A stretch of DNA of 64,000 nucleotides from Cryomorphaceae bacterium BACL7 MAG-120322-bin74 (GTDB lineage Bacteria > Bacteroidota > Bacteroidia > Flavobacteriales > Schleiferiaceae): the NCBI GenBank assembly GCA_001438205.1, contig LICG01000002.1, positions 1 to 64,000 on the forward strand. The letters are read 5' to 3'. Both the position numbers and the translations under genes were made by a program. The notes under the pieces are model-generated. The model made no database searches and was not told the origin of the DNA. It was given only the letters and a program-made list of their open reading frames with translations. Shown here piece after piece: positions 44,201 through 52,120 of the stretch (within the stretch, counting starts at the first letter, position 1; each line of letters opens with the position of its first letter).

Positions 44201-44294
44201 GGCTAAGAATGATGCACGTTCATACCACCTCTTGGAGGAAGTAGGAACGCAACCTTCTGTATTCTATCAAACCAAAGTTCGCAACCGCGCCTAA
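41250..44294 (+). CDS. actB: Alternative complex III iron-sulfur subunit ActB
   Basis: A 1014-residue subunit with a Tat motif [12 protein letters not shown] (49-60) ending in a lipobox-like TLAAC (Cys70), so it is probably exported folded and may be lipid-anchored. The long middle (about 75-740) is related to molybdopterin oxidoreductases, but the family member in this complex carries no molybdenum cofactor. The C-terminal ferredoxin part has four Cys groups: [15 protein letters not shown] (about 762), [37 protein letters not shown] and CTMCIQRI with [10 protein letters not shown] (about 961). These fit three [4Fe-4S] clusters and one [3Fe-4S] cluster, as known for ActB. It passes electrons within the quinol:cytochrome c/oxidase supercomplex. 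Confidence 0.95.
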   Translation: [1014 protein letters not shown]

Positions 44295-44308
44295 TACCCT
44301 AGTATAGT

Positions 44309-45697
44309 ATGCATTACGAATCCAATGTACGCGAGCCACTCATTTTAGGTAATAAGTCCTATAAGGACATCACCATCGATGTGGCACGCCCAGTAGAAAC
44401 GGCCGCCCCCAAAGCTTGGTGGATCGTATTTTCCATTTCACTCGTCATGTTCCTTTGGGGTGTAGGATGTATCATGTATACAATCGGAACGGGTATCGGT
44501 GTTTGGGGTTTGAACAAAACGGTCGGTTGGGCCTGGGACATCACCAACTTCGTATGGTGGGTAGGTATTGGTCACGCTGGCACCCTGATATCAGCAGTAC
44601 TCTTATTGTTCCGTCAGAAGTGGCGCATGGCCATTAACCGTTCTGCGGAAGCCATGACCATTTTCTCGGTGATTCAGGCAGGATTATTTCCTTTGATCCA
44701 CATGGGGCGTATCTGGTTGGGCTACTGGGTATTCCCATTTCCGAACCAGTATGGTTCACTTTGGGTCAACTTTAACTCACCGCTTCTGTGGGATGTTTTT
44801 GCGATTTCAACGTATTTGACGGTTTCCACCGTTTTCTGGTATACGGGCTTGATCCCTGATTTTGCCATGATTCGTGACCGGGCAATCAATCCCGTTCAGA
44901 AGCACATTTACCGAATTCTCTCTTTTGGATGGGGAGGAAAGGCAAAAGCATGGCAGCGCTTTGAGGAAGTGTCATTGGTATTGGCAGGTCTTGCTACACC
45001 ATTGGTTCTATCCGTGCATACCATCGTATCCATGGACTTTGCTACGTCGGTTATCCCGGGCTGGCATACCACGATCTTCCCGCCCTACTTTGTGGCAGGC
45101 GCGATCTTCTCTGGATTTGCCATGGTGCAAACCCTGTTGTTGATCGTTCGTAGGATCTTTAAGATGGAGGACTACATCACAATTCAACACATTGAGATGA
45201 TGAACATCGTGATCATGGTGACGGGCTCGATTGTAGGCGTTGCCTATATCACGGAGTTGTTCATTGCATGGTACTCTGGTGTAGAATATGAGCAATACGC
45301 CTTCCTCAACCGAGCAACAGGACCTTATTGGTGGGCCTACTGGTCTATGATGACCTGCAACGTATTCTCTCCGCAATTCATGTGGTTTAAGAAGTTGCGT
45401 ACCAATTTGATCTTCACCTTCTTGATTTCGATTGTCGTAAACATCGGCATGTGGTTTGAGCGTTTCGTTATCATCGTAACCTCCTTACACCGTGATTACC
45501 TGCCCTCTAGCTGGGGCATGTTCTCGCCCACATTTGTGGACATCGGCATCTTTATTGGAACCATCGGCTTCTTCTTTGTCTTGTTCCTCCTTTATGCACG
45601 CACCTTCCCGGTAATTGCACAAGCTGAATTAAAGACTATCCTTAAATCATCTGGCGAATCCCAGAAAAAACACCACGATCCTCATGGCGCACACTGA
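44309..45697 (+). CDS. actC: Alternative complex III quinol-binding membrane subunit ActC
   Basis: A 462-residue NrfD/PsrC-like polytopic protein with about ten membrane helices (for example FSISLVMFLWGVGCIMYTIG near 50). Family marks include FVWWVGIGHAGTLISAVLLL and HTIVSMDFATSVIPGWHTTI. ActC binds quinol on the periplasmic side next to ActB. The C-terminus is His-rich (KKHHDPHGAH). Its last 14 bases overlap the actD start, so the stoichiometry is probably set by coupling. Confidence 0.95.
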   Translation: MHYESNVREPLILGNKSYKDITIDVARPVETAAPKAWWIVFSISLVMFLWGVGCIMYTIGTGIGVWGLNKTVGWAWDITNFVWWVGIGHAGTLISAVLLLFRQKWRMAINRSAEAMTIFSVIQAGLFPLIHMGRIWLGYWVFPFPNQYGSLWVNFNSPLLWDVFAISTYLTVSTVFWYTGLIPDFAMIRDRAINPVQKHIYRILSFGWGGKAKAWQRFEEVSLVLAGLATPLVLSVHTIVSMDFATSVIPGWHTTIFPPYFVAGAIFSGFAMVQTLLLIVRRIFKMEDYITIQHIEMMNIVIMVTGSIVGVAYITELFIAWYSGVEYEQYAFLNRATGPYWWAYWSMMTCNVFSPQFMWFKKLRTNLIFTFLISIVVNIGMWFERFVIIVTSLHRDYLPSSWGMFSPTFVDIGIFIGTIGFFFVLFLLYARTFPVIAQAELKTILKSSGESQKKHHDPHGAH

Positions 45698-46202
45698 GCA
45701 TACTCCGGTTGTACGCGCGCTTTACCTAGATGACGATGTCGTCTTGGGTGCGGTTAAATCCTTGCGCGATAAAGGCATTAAGGTGAAGGAGGTCTATTCT
45801 CCTTTCCCTATCCACGGTTTGGATAAAGTAATGGGCTTAAAAGAGACCCGTATTGCGATGGCAGCATTCATGTATGGTTTGTTTGGGTTGACGGTTGCCA
45901 TCCTGATCACGTCGTATATGATGAACATGGATTGGCCTCAAAACATCGGGGGTAAGCCTTCGATGACATGGGGCATGAATATGCCAGCTTTTGTTCCTAT
46001 TATGTTTGAATTAACGGTGTTCTTCGCGGCGCACTTGATGGTTTGGACATTTATGGTCATTAATAAACTTTACCCAGGTGCTGCACCACAGAATCCAGAT
46101 CCACGTACGACAGACCATCATTTCATGATTGAAGTCGCTGCAGGCGAGGGGGTTGTAGATGCCTTAAAAGAAACGGGTGCTATTGAAATTGTTGAAGCTT
46201 AA
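45684..46202 (+). CDS. actD: Alternative complex III subunit ActD (DUF3341)
   Basis: A 172-residue protein with a cytoplasmic N-terminal domain (VRALYLDDDVVLGAVKSLRD, EVYSPFPIHGLDKVMGL) and two membrane helices (about 53-76 and 100-125). The PFPIHGLD stretch is the DUF3341 hallmark. ActD is a structural membrane subunit of the complex. It overlaps actC by 14 bases and lies 4 bases before actE. Confidence 0.94.
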   Translation: MAHTEHTPVVRALYLDDDVVLGAVKSLRDKGIKVKEVYSPFPIHGLDKVMGLKETRIAMAAFMYGLFGLTVAILITSYMMNMDWPQNIGGKPSMTWGMNMPAFVPIMFELTVFFAAHLMVWTFMVINKLYPGAAPQNPDPRTTDHHFMIEVAAGEGVVDALKETGAIEIVEA

Positions 46203-46206
46203 TCTC

Positions 46207-46794
46207 ATGAAGAAATCCATCCTTCTGACTGCCCTTGTTGCCACCGCATTTGTGTCGGCGTGCAATGGGGATAAGTCAACTCCAGGTTATACGTTCATGG
46301 ACGACATGTACCGTTCTCCTTCTTTGGAAACCTATGCGGCCGCTGAAAACACAGCGCAAGGAACGGAAGCCCAACTCCCAGTGGAGGGAACGGTTGCGCG
46401 TGGTTATGTGCCGTATGACTTGCCTAACAGCAATGAAGGGTACGAAGCTTCCAAGAATAATGCGGCAGTCCCCGCATACTTTGCGGAGCTCAATGCGGAA
46501 GATGGCAAGGAGTTGTATAGCATTTTCTGTTCTCATTGCCATGGGGACAAAGGAGATGGCAATGGCATCCTTATGGAACGTGAAAAAATCTTGGGTATTC
46601 CGAGCTATGGTGCAGACCGCTTACCGGACATCACGCCAGGTTCGATTTATCACGTTATCATGTATGGTAAAAACAATATGGGTTCACACGCTTCACAGTT
46701 AACGTATGATGAGCGTTGGAAAATCATTCAATACGTGATGAAGCTTCGTCAAGATCAATCTGCAACGGCTGCTCCAGCAGAGCCCGCCGCTTAA
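46207..46794 (+). CDS. actE: Alternative complex III monoheme cytochrome c lipoprotein ActE
   Basis: From the ATG at 46207 this is a 195-residue lipoprotein (MKKSILLTALVATAFVSAC, Cys19) with one heme site, CSHCH, in LYSIFCSHCHGDKGDGNG (about 104-121). GSIYHVIMYGKNNMGSHASQ supplies the likely Met ligand, and WKIIQYVMKLRQ ends the fold. In the known complex, ActE carries the exit heme toward cytochrome c or the oxidase. A longer frame from 46177 overlaps actD and lacks a signal at its start. Confidence 0.93.
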   Translation: MKKSILLTALVATAFVSACNGDKSTPGYTFMDDMYRSPSLETYAAAENTAQGTEAQLPVEGTVARGYVPYDLPNSNEGYEASKNNAAVPAYFAELNAEDGKELYSIFCSHCHGDKGDGNGILMEREKILGIPSYGADRLPDITPGSIYHVIMYGKNNMGSHASQLTYDERWKIIQYVMKLRQDQSATAAPAEPAA

Positions 46795-46799
46795 TTCAA

Positions 46800-48185
46800 A
46801 TGCCAACTACGATGTTTGTTTTTACGAAAAAAGCCAAAATCCTTTCCGCAGCCCTGACCATAGTAGGTTTTGTGATGATGGTCATTGGTTTCAATACCAG
46901 CGGACATGCCACAGAAGGCGCAGAAAACCACGGTACAGAAGTGCATGCAGTAGAAGGGCATGGTGGGCATGAAGCAGCAGCACATGCAGTTGAAAATCAT
47001 GGAGCGCCTACTCATGCGGAAGAAGCGCATGCAGAAGAAGCGCATGCAGAGCAAGGAGCTGCTGAGCATGGTGGACATGAAGATCATGGTGCTGCCAATC
47101 GCCCTTGGGCTGCCTTTTTGGTTAATACGATCTTCTTCCTCGGAATTGGCATCGGAACCTTGTTTTTCTTAGCTATTCAGTATGCCGCACAAGCAGGTTG
47201 GTCTGCAGGTATCCTTCGCGTAATGGAAGCGGTTGCCCTCTTTGTGGGAATCCCCTTACTTGGCATGGTGTTCTTGGCCGTTACCGGCAATATGGACATG
47301 CACCACATCTGGCTTTGGATGCAAGATGGCATTATGGATCCAGCGAGCCCTCATTATGATGCATTGATCGCAGGCAAAGAAGGGTATCTAAATGACATAT
47401 TCTTTACGGGTCGCACCCTTGCCTATTTGGTTATTTGGGCTGGCGCGGCTTTCTTGTTTCGCCGAAATAGCTTAAAAGAAGACATGTTGCCCGAGGGACA
47501 AACCAAGTTCTTCACACAACGCAAATTGGCTGCTACGTTTATTGTGCTCTATGCCGTCACAAGTTCTACTAGTGCGTGGGACTGGATTATGTCTATTGAT
47601 ACGCATTGGTTCTCAACCCTATTTGGTTGGTACACTTTTGCAGGTATGTTTGTGACTGCTTTGACGGTGTTGAATGTGCTGGTCATGTACTTGCGGGTCA
47701 ATGACTATTTGCCATGGGTGAATGAGAACCACCAACATGACTTAGGTAAATTCATGTTTGCATTCTCTGTATTCTGGACCTACCTATGGTTCTCGCAGTA
47801 TATGTTGATTTGGTATTCAAACATTCCAGAGGAGGTGCCTTACTATATGGCGCGCTTCGGTGAATTCAAGCCATTGTTCATCACTATGCTGGCACTCAAC
47901 TTTATTATGCCTGTATTGGTGTTGATGTCACGTGATTCGAAGCGCATCATGGGCTTTATCCTGCTCGCTGCGATATTTGTTTTAGCGGGTCACTGGCTAG
48001 ATCACTACATTATGATCATGCCAGGAAGCGTAGGGTACCATTATGGTTTTGGTTGGGTTGAATTAGGTGGTTTCTTGTTCTACGCGGGAATCTTCCTTTA
48101 TGTTGTACAGCGCAATCTGGCTGCAGCCCCTCTTCGAATGAAGAACCATGCGCTCATCCATGAAAGTAAATTGTTCCACCAATAA
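46800..48185 (+). CDS. actF: Alternative complex III membrane subunit ActF with His-rich N-terminal segment
   Basis: From the ATG at 46800 this is a 461-residue polytopic subunit, related to ActC. After a first membrane helix (about 12-31) comes a 61-residue low-complexity segment (36-96) with 13 His and many Glu/Ala, partly encoded by 15-bp tandem repeats. About ten further helices follow, with conserved blocks MDMHHIWLWMQDG, TSSTSAWDWIMSIDTHWFST and GYHYGFGWVELGGFLFYAG. In this family the conserved His/Asp/Arg residues are thought to contribute to proton handling. The His-rich stretch is presumably exposed outside the inner membrane and could bind metal. The gene lies 5 bases after actE and 12 bases before coxB. 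Confidence 0.93.
   Translation: MPTTMFVFTKKAKILSAALTIVGFVMMVIGFNTSGHATEGAENHGTEVHAVEGHGGHEAAAHAVENHGAPTHAEEAHAEEAHAEQGAAEHGGHEDHGAANRPWAAFLVNTIFFLGIGIGTLFFLAIQYAAQAGWSAGILRVMEAVALFVGIPLLGMVFLAVTGNMDMHHIWLWMQDGIMDPASPHYDALIAGKEGYLNDIFFTGRTLAYLVIWAGAAFLFRRNSLKEDMLPEGQTKFFTQRKLAATFIVLYAVTSSTSAWDWIMSIDTHWFSTLFGWYTFAGMFVTALTVLNVLVMYLRVNDYLPWVNENHQHDLGKFMFAFSVFWTYLWFSQYMLIWYSNIPEEVPYYMARFGEFKPLFITMLALNFIMPVLVLMSRDSKRIMGFILLAAIFVLAGHWLDHYIMIMPGSVGYHYGFGWVELGGFLFYAGIFLYVVQRNLAAAPLRMKNHALIHESKLFHQ
47013..47057. repeat. 15-bp tandem repeat coding His-Ala-Glu-Glu-Ala units in actF
   Basis: catgcggaagaagcg (47013-47027) is followed by catgcagaagaagcg (47028-47042) and a degenerate third copy starting at 47043. 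They extend the His-rich N-terminal segment of ActF in frame. Such repeats may vary in number between strains. Confidence 0.85.
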
Positions 48186-48197
48186 TATTCCTTTGAT

Positions 48198-49223
48198 ATG
48201 ACCGGTCTTTTGATGGTTATTGTGCTTTTCCTTGCGGTATATGCCGCCGCGCAAATTATGCGTGTGTATGAGCTTTCGGCTAAAGTCCGTGAAGCTCGTG
48301 AATATGAGGTAACGGACAAAGACAACAACACCCAAGGACGATTGATGCTGCTTTTCGGCATTGCCTTGTTGGGTTCATTTGTATGGATGGTTTTTGCCTG
48401 GGACAAACTCGCATTGCCAAAGCCTGCTTCCCTTCATGGAGTTGAGGTGGATAAGCTTTGGGACATCTCAATGGGCTTGATCGTCTTCATGTTTTTTATT
48501 ATTCAACCTGTACTTTTTTACTTTGCGTATAGGTATCGAGGGAATTCAAAGAACAAAGCAGTTTTCTATGCGCACAACAGCAAATTGGAATTCATTTGGA
48601 CGGTTGTTCCTGCGGTAGTCTTAGCCGTGTTAATCATTTATGGTATGACGACTTGGGCCAACACCATGAATCCAACCAATGACGAGGAACCCATTGTGAT
48701 TGAACTTTACGCAAAGCAATTTGCCTGGACAGCCCGCTATTCTGGGGAGGACAATGCCCTAGGTTATGCAAATGTTCGCCTTGTAAAAGGGGCCAATGTT
48801 CTGGGAGTCGACACGGGACACGTCCATGCTGGAGATGATTTCATTGCGACAGAAATTCACTTACCCGTGGGTCGCCCGATCCTATTTCGTTTCCGGGCTC
48901 AAGACGTGATTCACTCCGCGTTTATGCCACATTTCCGTGCACAAATGAACTGCGTACCAGGTATGGAAACACATTTCCAGTTTACTCCTACGGTTACATC
49001 GACAGAAATGCGTCAAGATCCGTCTGTTCAAGAGAGAGTAAAACGGATTAATACGCTTAGACAAGGCAAAGGATTGGAATTATATGAATACAACTACCTC
49101 CTGCTTTGTAATAAAATTTGTGGCTCTGCCCACTACAATATGCAGATGAACATTGTTGTGGAAACGCAAGCGGAATATGATGCTTGGGTGAAAGAACAAA
49201 AGACCATCGCTGAAACACTCTAA
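48198..49223 (+). CDS. coxB: Cytochrome c oxidase subunit II
   Basis: A 341-residue subunit with an N-terminal helix (about 3-20) plus two further membrane segments (about 50-70 and 89-112), then the CuA domain. The binuclear copper ligands are His in HSAFMPHFRAQM (about 236) and the block CNKICGSAHYNM (about 303-314, two Cys, His, Met), all intact. It accepts electrons from cytochrome c or directly from the act complex and passes them to subunit I. It follows actF by 12 bases and precedes coxA by 27. Confidence 0.95.
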   Translation: MTGLLMVIVLFLAVYAAAQIMRVYELSAKVREAREYEVTDKDNNTQGRLMLLFGIALLGSFVWMVFAWDKLALPKPASLHGVEVDKLWDISMGLIVFMFFIIQPVLFYFAYRYRGNSKNKAVFYAHNSKLEFIWTVVPAVVLAVLIIYGMTTWANTMNPTNDEEPIVIELYAKQFAWTARYSGEDNALGYANVRLVKGANVLGVDTGHVHAGDDFIATEIHLPVGRPILFRFRAQDVIHSAFMPHFRAQMNCVPGMETHFQFTPTVTSTEMRQDPSVQERVKRINTLRQGKGLELYEYNYLLLCNKICGSAHYNMQMNIVVETQAEYDAWVKEQKTIAETL

Positions 49224-49250
49224 TCAAGGACGTTTATAAAGGGAAACCCT

Positions 49251-51035
49251 ATGGCTTCGCACGACCACGCTAACGACCACGCTCACGACCACGAGCATCA
49301 CGTAGAAAACTTCTGGCAGAAGTACATCTTCTCCATGGACCATAAAATGATTGGAAAGCAATTTCTCATCACGGGTATGTTCATGGGTGTTGTAGGTGTC
49401 TTTATGTCTATGCTGTTCCGACTTCAACTGGCGTGGCCAGATGAGAAGTTTGCCATCCTCGAAACCTTCTTGGGCAAATGGGCCCCGGAAGGCCAAATGG
49501 ATCCAAACATGTACTTGGCGCTCGTGACCATTCACGGAACCATCATGGTCTTCTTTGTGTTGACGGCGGGCTTATCGGGTACGTTCTCAAATTTGCTTAT
49601 TCCATTGCAAATTGGTGCGCGTGACATGGCATCAGGCTTTTTGAACATGCTTTCGTATTGGTTCTTTGCTGCGTCATCTATCATTATGTTGGTCTCTTTA
49701 TTTGTAGAGACAGGCCCCGCATCTGGTGGATGGACGGTGTATCCTCCGTTGAGTGCCTTGCCTCAGGCTATGCCGGGGTCGGGTACAGGAATGACCTTGT
49801 GGTTGGTTTCCATGACCTTATTCATTGCGGGCTCATTATTGGGCTCCTTGAATTACATCGTGACCATTATCAACCTTCGGACGAAGGGCATGGCGATGAC
49901 GCGCTTGCCTCTGACAATCTGGGCGTTCTTGGTAACGGCCATCTTGGGTGTGCTGTCTTTTCCAGTTCTATTGAGTGCTGCATTGCTCTTGATGTTTGAC
50001 CGTCTTTTAGGAACAAGCTTCTACTTGTCCGATATCATGGTGGCAGGCGAGTTGTTGCACAACGAAGGAGGTAGCCCCGTATTGTACGAGCATCTTTTCT
50101 GGTTCCTCGGTCACCCTGAGGTATATATCATTTTGTTGCCTGCCTTAGGGATTACTTCTGAGGTCATTGCCACCAACTCCCGCAAACCCATCTTTGGATA
50201 CCGCGCGATGATCGGTTCCATTTTGGCTATTGCCTTCTTATCCTTCATCGTTTGGGGGCACCATATGTTCATTACAGGAATGAATCCATTCCTGGGTTCG
50301 GTCTTCACCTTTACTACGTTGTTAATTGCCATTCCTTCTGCGGTAAAAGCATTTAACTACATCACCACATTGTGGAAAGGAAATATTCAATTCACCCCTG
50401 CCATGTTGTTCTCGATTGGCTTGGTGAGCACCTTCGTTGCGGGGGGTTTGACAGGAATCATTTTGGGTGACTCTGCGTTGGACATCAATGTGCATGACAC
50501 GTATTTCGTAGTGGCACACTTCCATATCGTGATGGGATTATCAGCCATATTTGGCATGTTTGCAGGTGTATATCATTGGTTCCCGAAGATGTATCGCCGC
50601 ATGATGAATAAGTCGATGGGGTATATTCACTTTTGGTTGACGTTTATTTCAGCCTATGGTGTCTTCTTCCCGATGCACTTTACAGGCTTAGCTGGATTAC
50701 CACGTCGTTACTACAGCAATGCAGAATTCCCCATTTTTGATGAGTTACAAGACATCAACGTGATCATTACGCTCTTTGCCATCCTTGGCGGCTTAGCGCA
50801 GTTGATCTTCTTCTTCAACTTCTTCTATTCTATGTGGAGAGGCCCAAAGGCACCGAAGAATCCATGGAAGTCAAACACGTTGGAGTGGACGACGCCTGTA
50901 GAGCATATGCACGGAAACTGGCCTGGAGAAATCCCCGCTGTACACCGTTGGGCGTATGACTACAGCAAGCCAGGTTATGATGAGGACTTTGTGCCGCAAG
51001 ACGTGCCTTTAAAGGACGGCGAAATCGGACACTAA
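49251..51035 (+). CDS. coxA: Cytochrome c oxidase subunit I
   Basis: A 594-residue heme-copper oxidase subunit with about twelve helices. Metal ligands: a low-spin heme His in ALVTIHGTIMVFFV (about 93), the CuB His and cross-linked Tyr in LFWFLGHPEVYIILLP (about 285), the His pair in WGHHMFITG (about 340) and HDTYFVVAHFHIVMG (about 415-429), with the last His residues binding both hemes. The N-terminus is His-rich (HDHANDHAHDHEHH), encoded by 12-bp repeats. This subunit reduces oxygen and pumps protons. Subunits III and IV and assembly factors are not in the window; a terminator follows directly. Confidence 0.97.
   Translation: MASHDHANDHAHDHEHHVENFWQKYIFSMDHKMIGKQFLITGMFMGVVGVFMSMLFRLQLAWPDEKFAILETFLGKWAPEGQMDPNMYLALVTIHGTIMVFFVLTAGLSGTFSNLLIPLQIGARDMASGFLNMLSYWFFAASSIIMLVSLFVETGPASGGWTVYPPLSALPQAMPGSGTGMTLWLVSMTLFIAGSLLGSLNYIVTIINLRTKGMAMTRLPLTIWAFLVTAILGVLSFPVLLSAALLLMFDRLLGTSFYLSDIMVAGELLHNEGGSPVLYEHLFWFLGHPEVYIILLPALGITSEVIATNSRKPIFGYRAMIGSILAIAFLSFIVWGHHMFITGMNPFLGSVFTFTTLLIAIPSAVKAFNYITTLWKGNIQFTPAMLFSIGLVSTFVAGGLTGIILGDSALDINVHDTYFVVAHFHIVMGLSAIFGMFAGVYHWFPKMYRRMMNKSMGYIHFWLTFISAYGVFFPMHFTGLAGLPRRYYSNAEFPIFDELQDINVIITLFAILGGLAQLIFFFNFFYSMWRGPKAPKNPWKSNTLEWTTPVEHMHGNWPGEIPAVHRWAYDYSKPGYDEDFVPQDVPLKDGEIGH
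49262..49297. repeat. 12-bp tandem repeat coding the His-rich N-terminus of CoxA
   Basis: cgaccacgctaa, cgaccacgctca and cgaccacgagca follow one another directly, three copies with one to three differences. They encode alternating His and Asp/Ala at the extreme N-terminus of CoxA. Confidence 0.85.
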
Positions 51036-51055
51036 GGAATTGTTGAAAGACTTTG

Positions 51056-51083
51056 AAAGGGCCGCCCCATAGGGTGGCCCTTT
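51056..51083 (+). terminator. Intrinsic terminator of the act-cox operon
   Basis: A 12-bp stem, 51056-51067 with 51072-51083 (one G-T wobble), around the loop cata. It starts 21 bases after the coxA stop and is followed by a T-rich stretch that also contains the ruvB promoter element. The first bases after the stem are not a pure T-run, so termination may be partial. Confidence 0.75.
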
Positions 51084-51088
51084 CCATT

Positions 51089-51096
51089 TACATTTG
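51089..51096 (+). promoter_or_regulatory. ruvB -7 promoter element, leaderless arrangement
   Basis: TACATTTG matches TAnnTTTG and is followed by only four T before the ATG at 51101. It lies 5 bases beyond the coxA terminator stem, so terminator and promoter abut. A leaderless message is predicted. Confidence 0.6.
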
Positions 51097-51100
51097 TTTT

Positions 51101-52120
51101 ATGGACCGTTTTATGGAGGAAGATCTTACTGTGCCCGAACAAGAAGTGGATCAGCGGCTTCGGCCAGCGCGCTTTGATGATTTTGCTGGCCAAGATAAAG
51201 TGCTCGAAAACCTGAAAATTTTTGTGCAAGCCGCCCGTCAACGTGGGGAGGCCATGGACCATGTTTTGTTACATGGCCCACCCGGATTAGGTAAGACCAC
51301 CTTGGCGCATATTCTGGCTAATGAATTGGGCAGCCAGCTGCGGATGACCTCAGGCCCAGTGCTGGACAAGCCAGGCGACCTCGCGGGCCTCCTAACCTCT
51401 CTGGAAGAAAATGACGTGCTGTTTATAGATGAGATACATCGCTTGAGCCCTGTGGTCGAAGAATATTTGTATTCGGCGATGGAGGATTTTAGCATCGATA
51501 TCATGATCGAAAGTGGTCCATCGGCTAGAAGTGTCCAGATTGGGCTTAAGCCCTTCACTCTCGTAGGTGCTACCACCCGTTCTGGTATGCTGACAGCCCC
51601 TCTCAGGGCGCGTTTTGGCATTTCTGTACGACTGGAGTACTACAAGGTCGAACTATTGAGTACCATCGTAGAAAGGTCCTCGACGATATTAAATATTGAG
51701 GTAGAACCAAATGCTGCTATTGAAGTGGCCCGCAGAAGTCGAGGAACACCGCGTATTGCCAACGCTTTACTGCGGCGATTGCGGGACTTTGCCCAAGTAA
51801 AAGGCAAAGGAATTGTCGATTTCGAAATTGCCCAGTTTGGCATGGATGCTTTAAATGTAGATGCCCATGGCTTGGATGAGATGGACAATAAGATTCTTAG
51901 TGCCTTGATTGATAAGTTCAAGGGCGGGCCGGTGGGCTTAAGCACTTTGGCAACGGCTGTTTCTGAACAGGCAGAAACCCTTGAAGAGGTTTATGAGCCC
52001 TATCTGATTCAAGAAGGATACTTGGCGCGCACCCCCCGGGGGCGTGTAGCGATGGACAAAGCCTATACCCATTTAGGCCGGAAGTCACCTAGTCAGACAG
52101 GGCTCTTTGACCAGTCATGA
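51101..52120 (+). CDS. ruvB: Holliday junction helicase motor subunit RuvB
   Basis: From the ATG at 51101 this is a 339-residue AAA+ ATPase that drives branch migration with RuvA. It begins [20 protein letters not shown]; Walker A is [13 protein letters not shown] (58-70), Walker [11 protein letters not shown] (about 105), sensor 1 [10 protein letters not shown], then the arginine finger [10 protein letters not shown]. The C-terminal winged helix is present ([18 protein letters not shown]). A longer frame to 51053 would start within the terminator hairpin and is rejected. Its stop overlaps the queG ATG (ATGA). Confidence 0.97.
   Translation: MDRFMEEDLTVPEQEVDQRLRPARFDDFAGQDKVLENLKIFVQAARQRGEAMDHVLLHGPPGLGKTTLAHILANELGSQLRMTSGPVLDKPGDLAGLLTSLEENDVLFIDEIHRLSPVVEEYLYSAMEDFSIDIMIESGPSARSVQIGLKPFTLVGATTRSGMLTAPLRARFGISVRLEYYKVELLSTIVERSSTILNIEVEPNAAIEVARRSRGTPRIANALLRRLRDFAQVKGKGIVDFEIAQFGMDALNVDAHGLDEMDNKILSALIDKFKGGPVGLSTLATAVSEQAETLEEVYEPYLIQEGYLARTPRGRVAMDKAYTHLGRKSPSQTGLFDQS

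Noticed and set aside
41250-44294. ActB as a molybdenum-dependent oxidoreductase
   Set aside because: The context is a full alternative complex III operon, whose ActB is known to lack the molybdenum cofactor.
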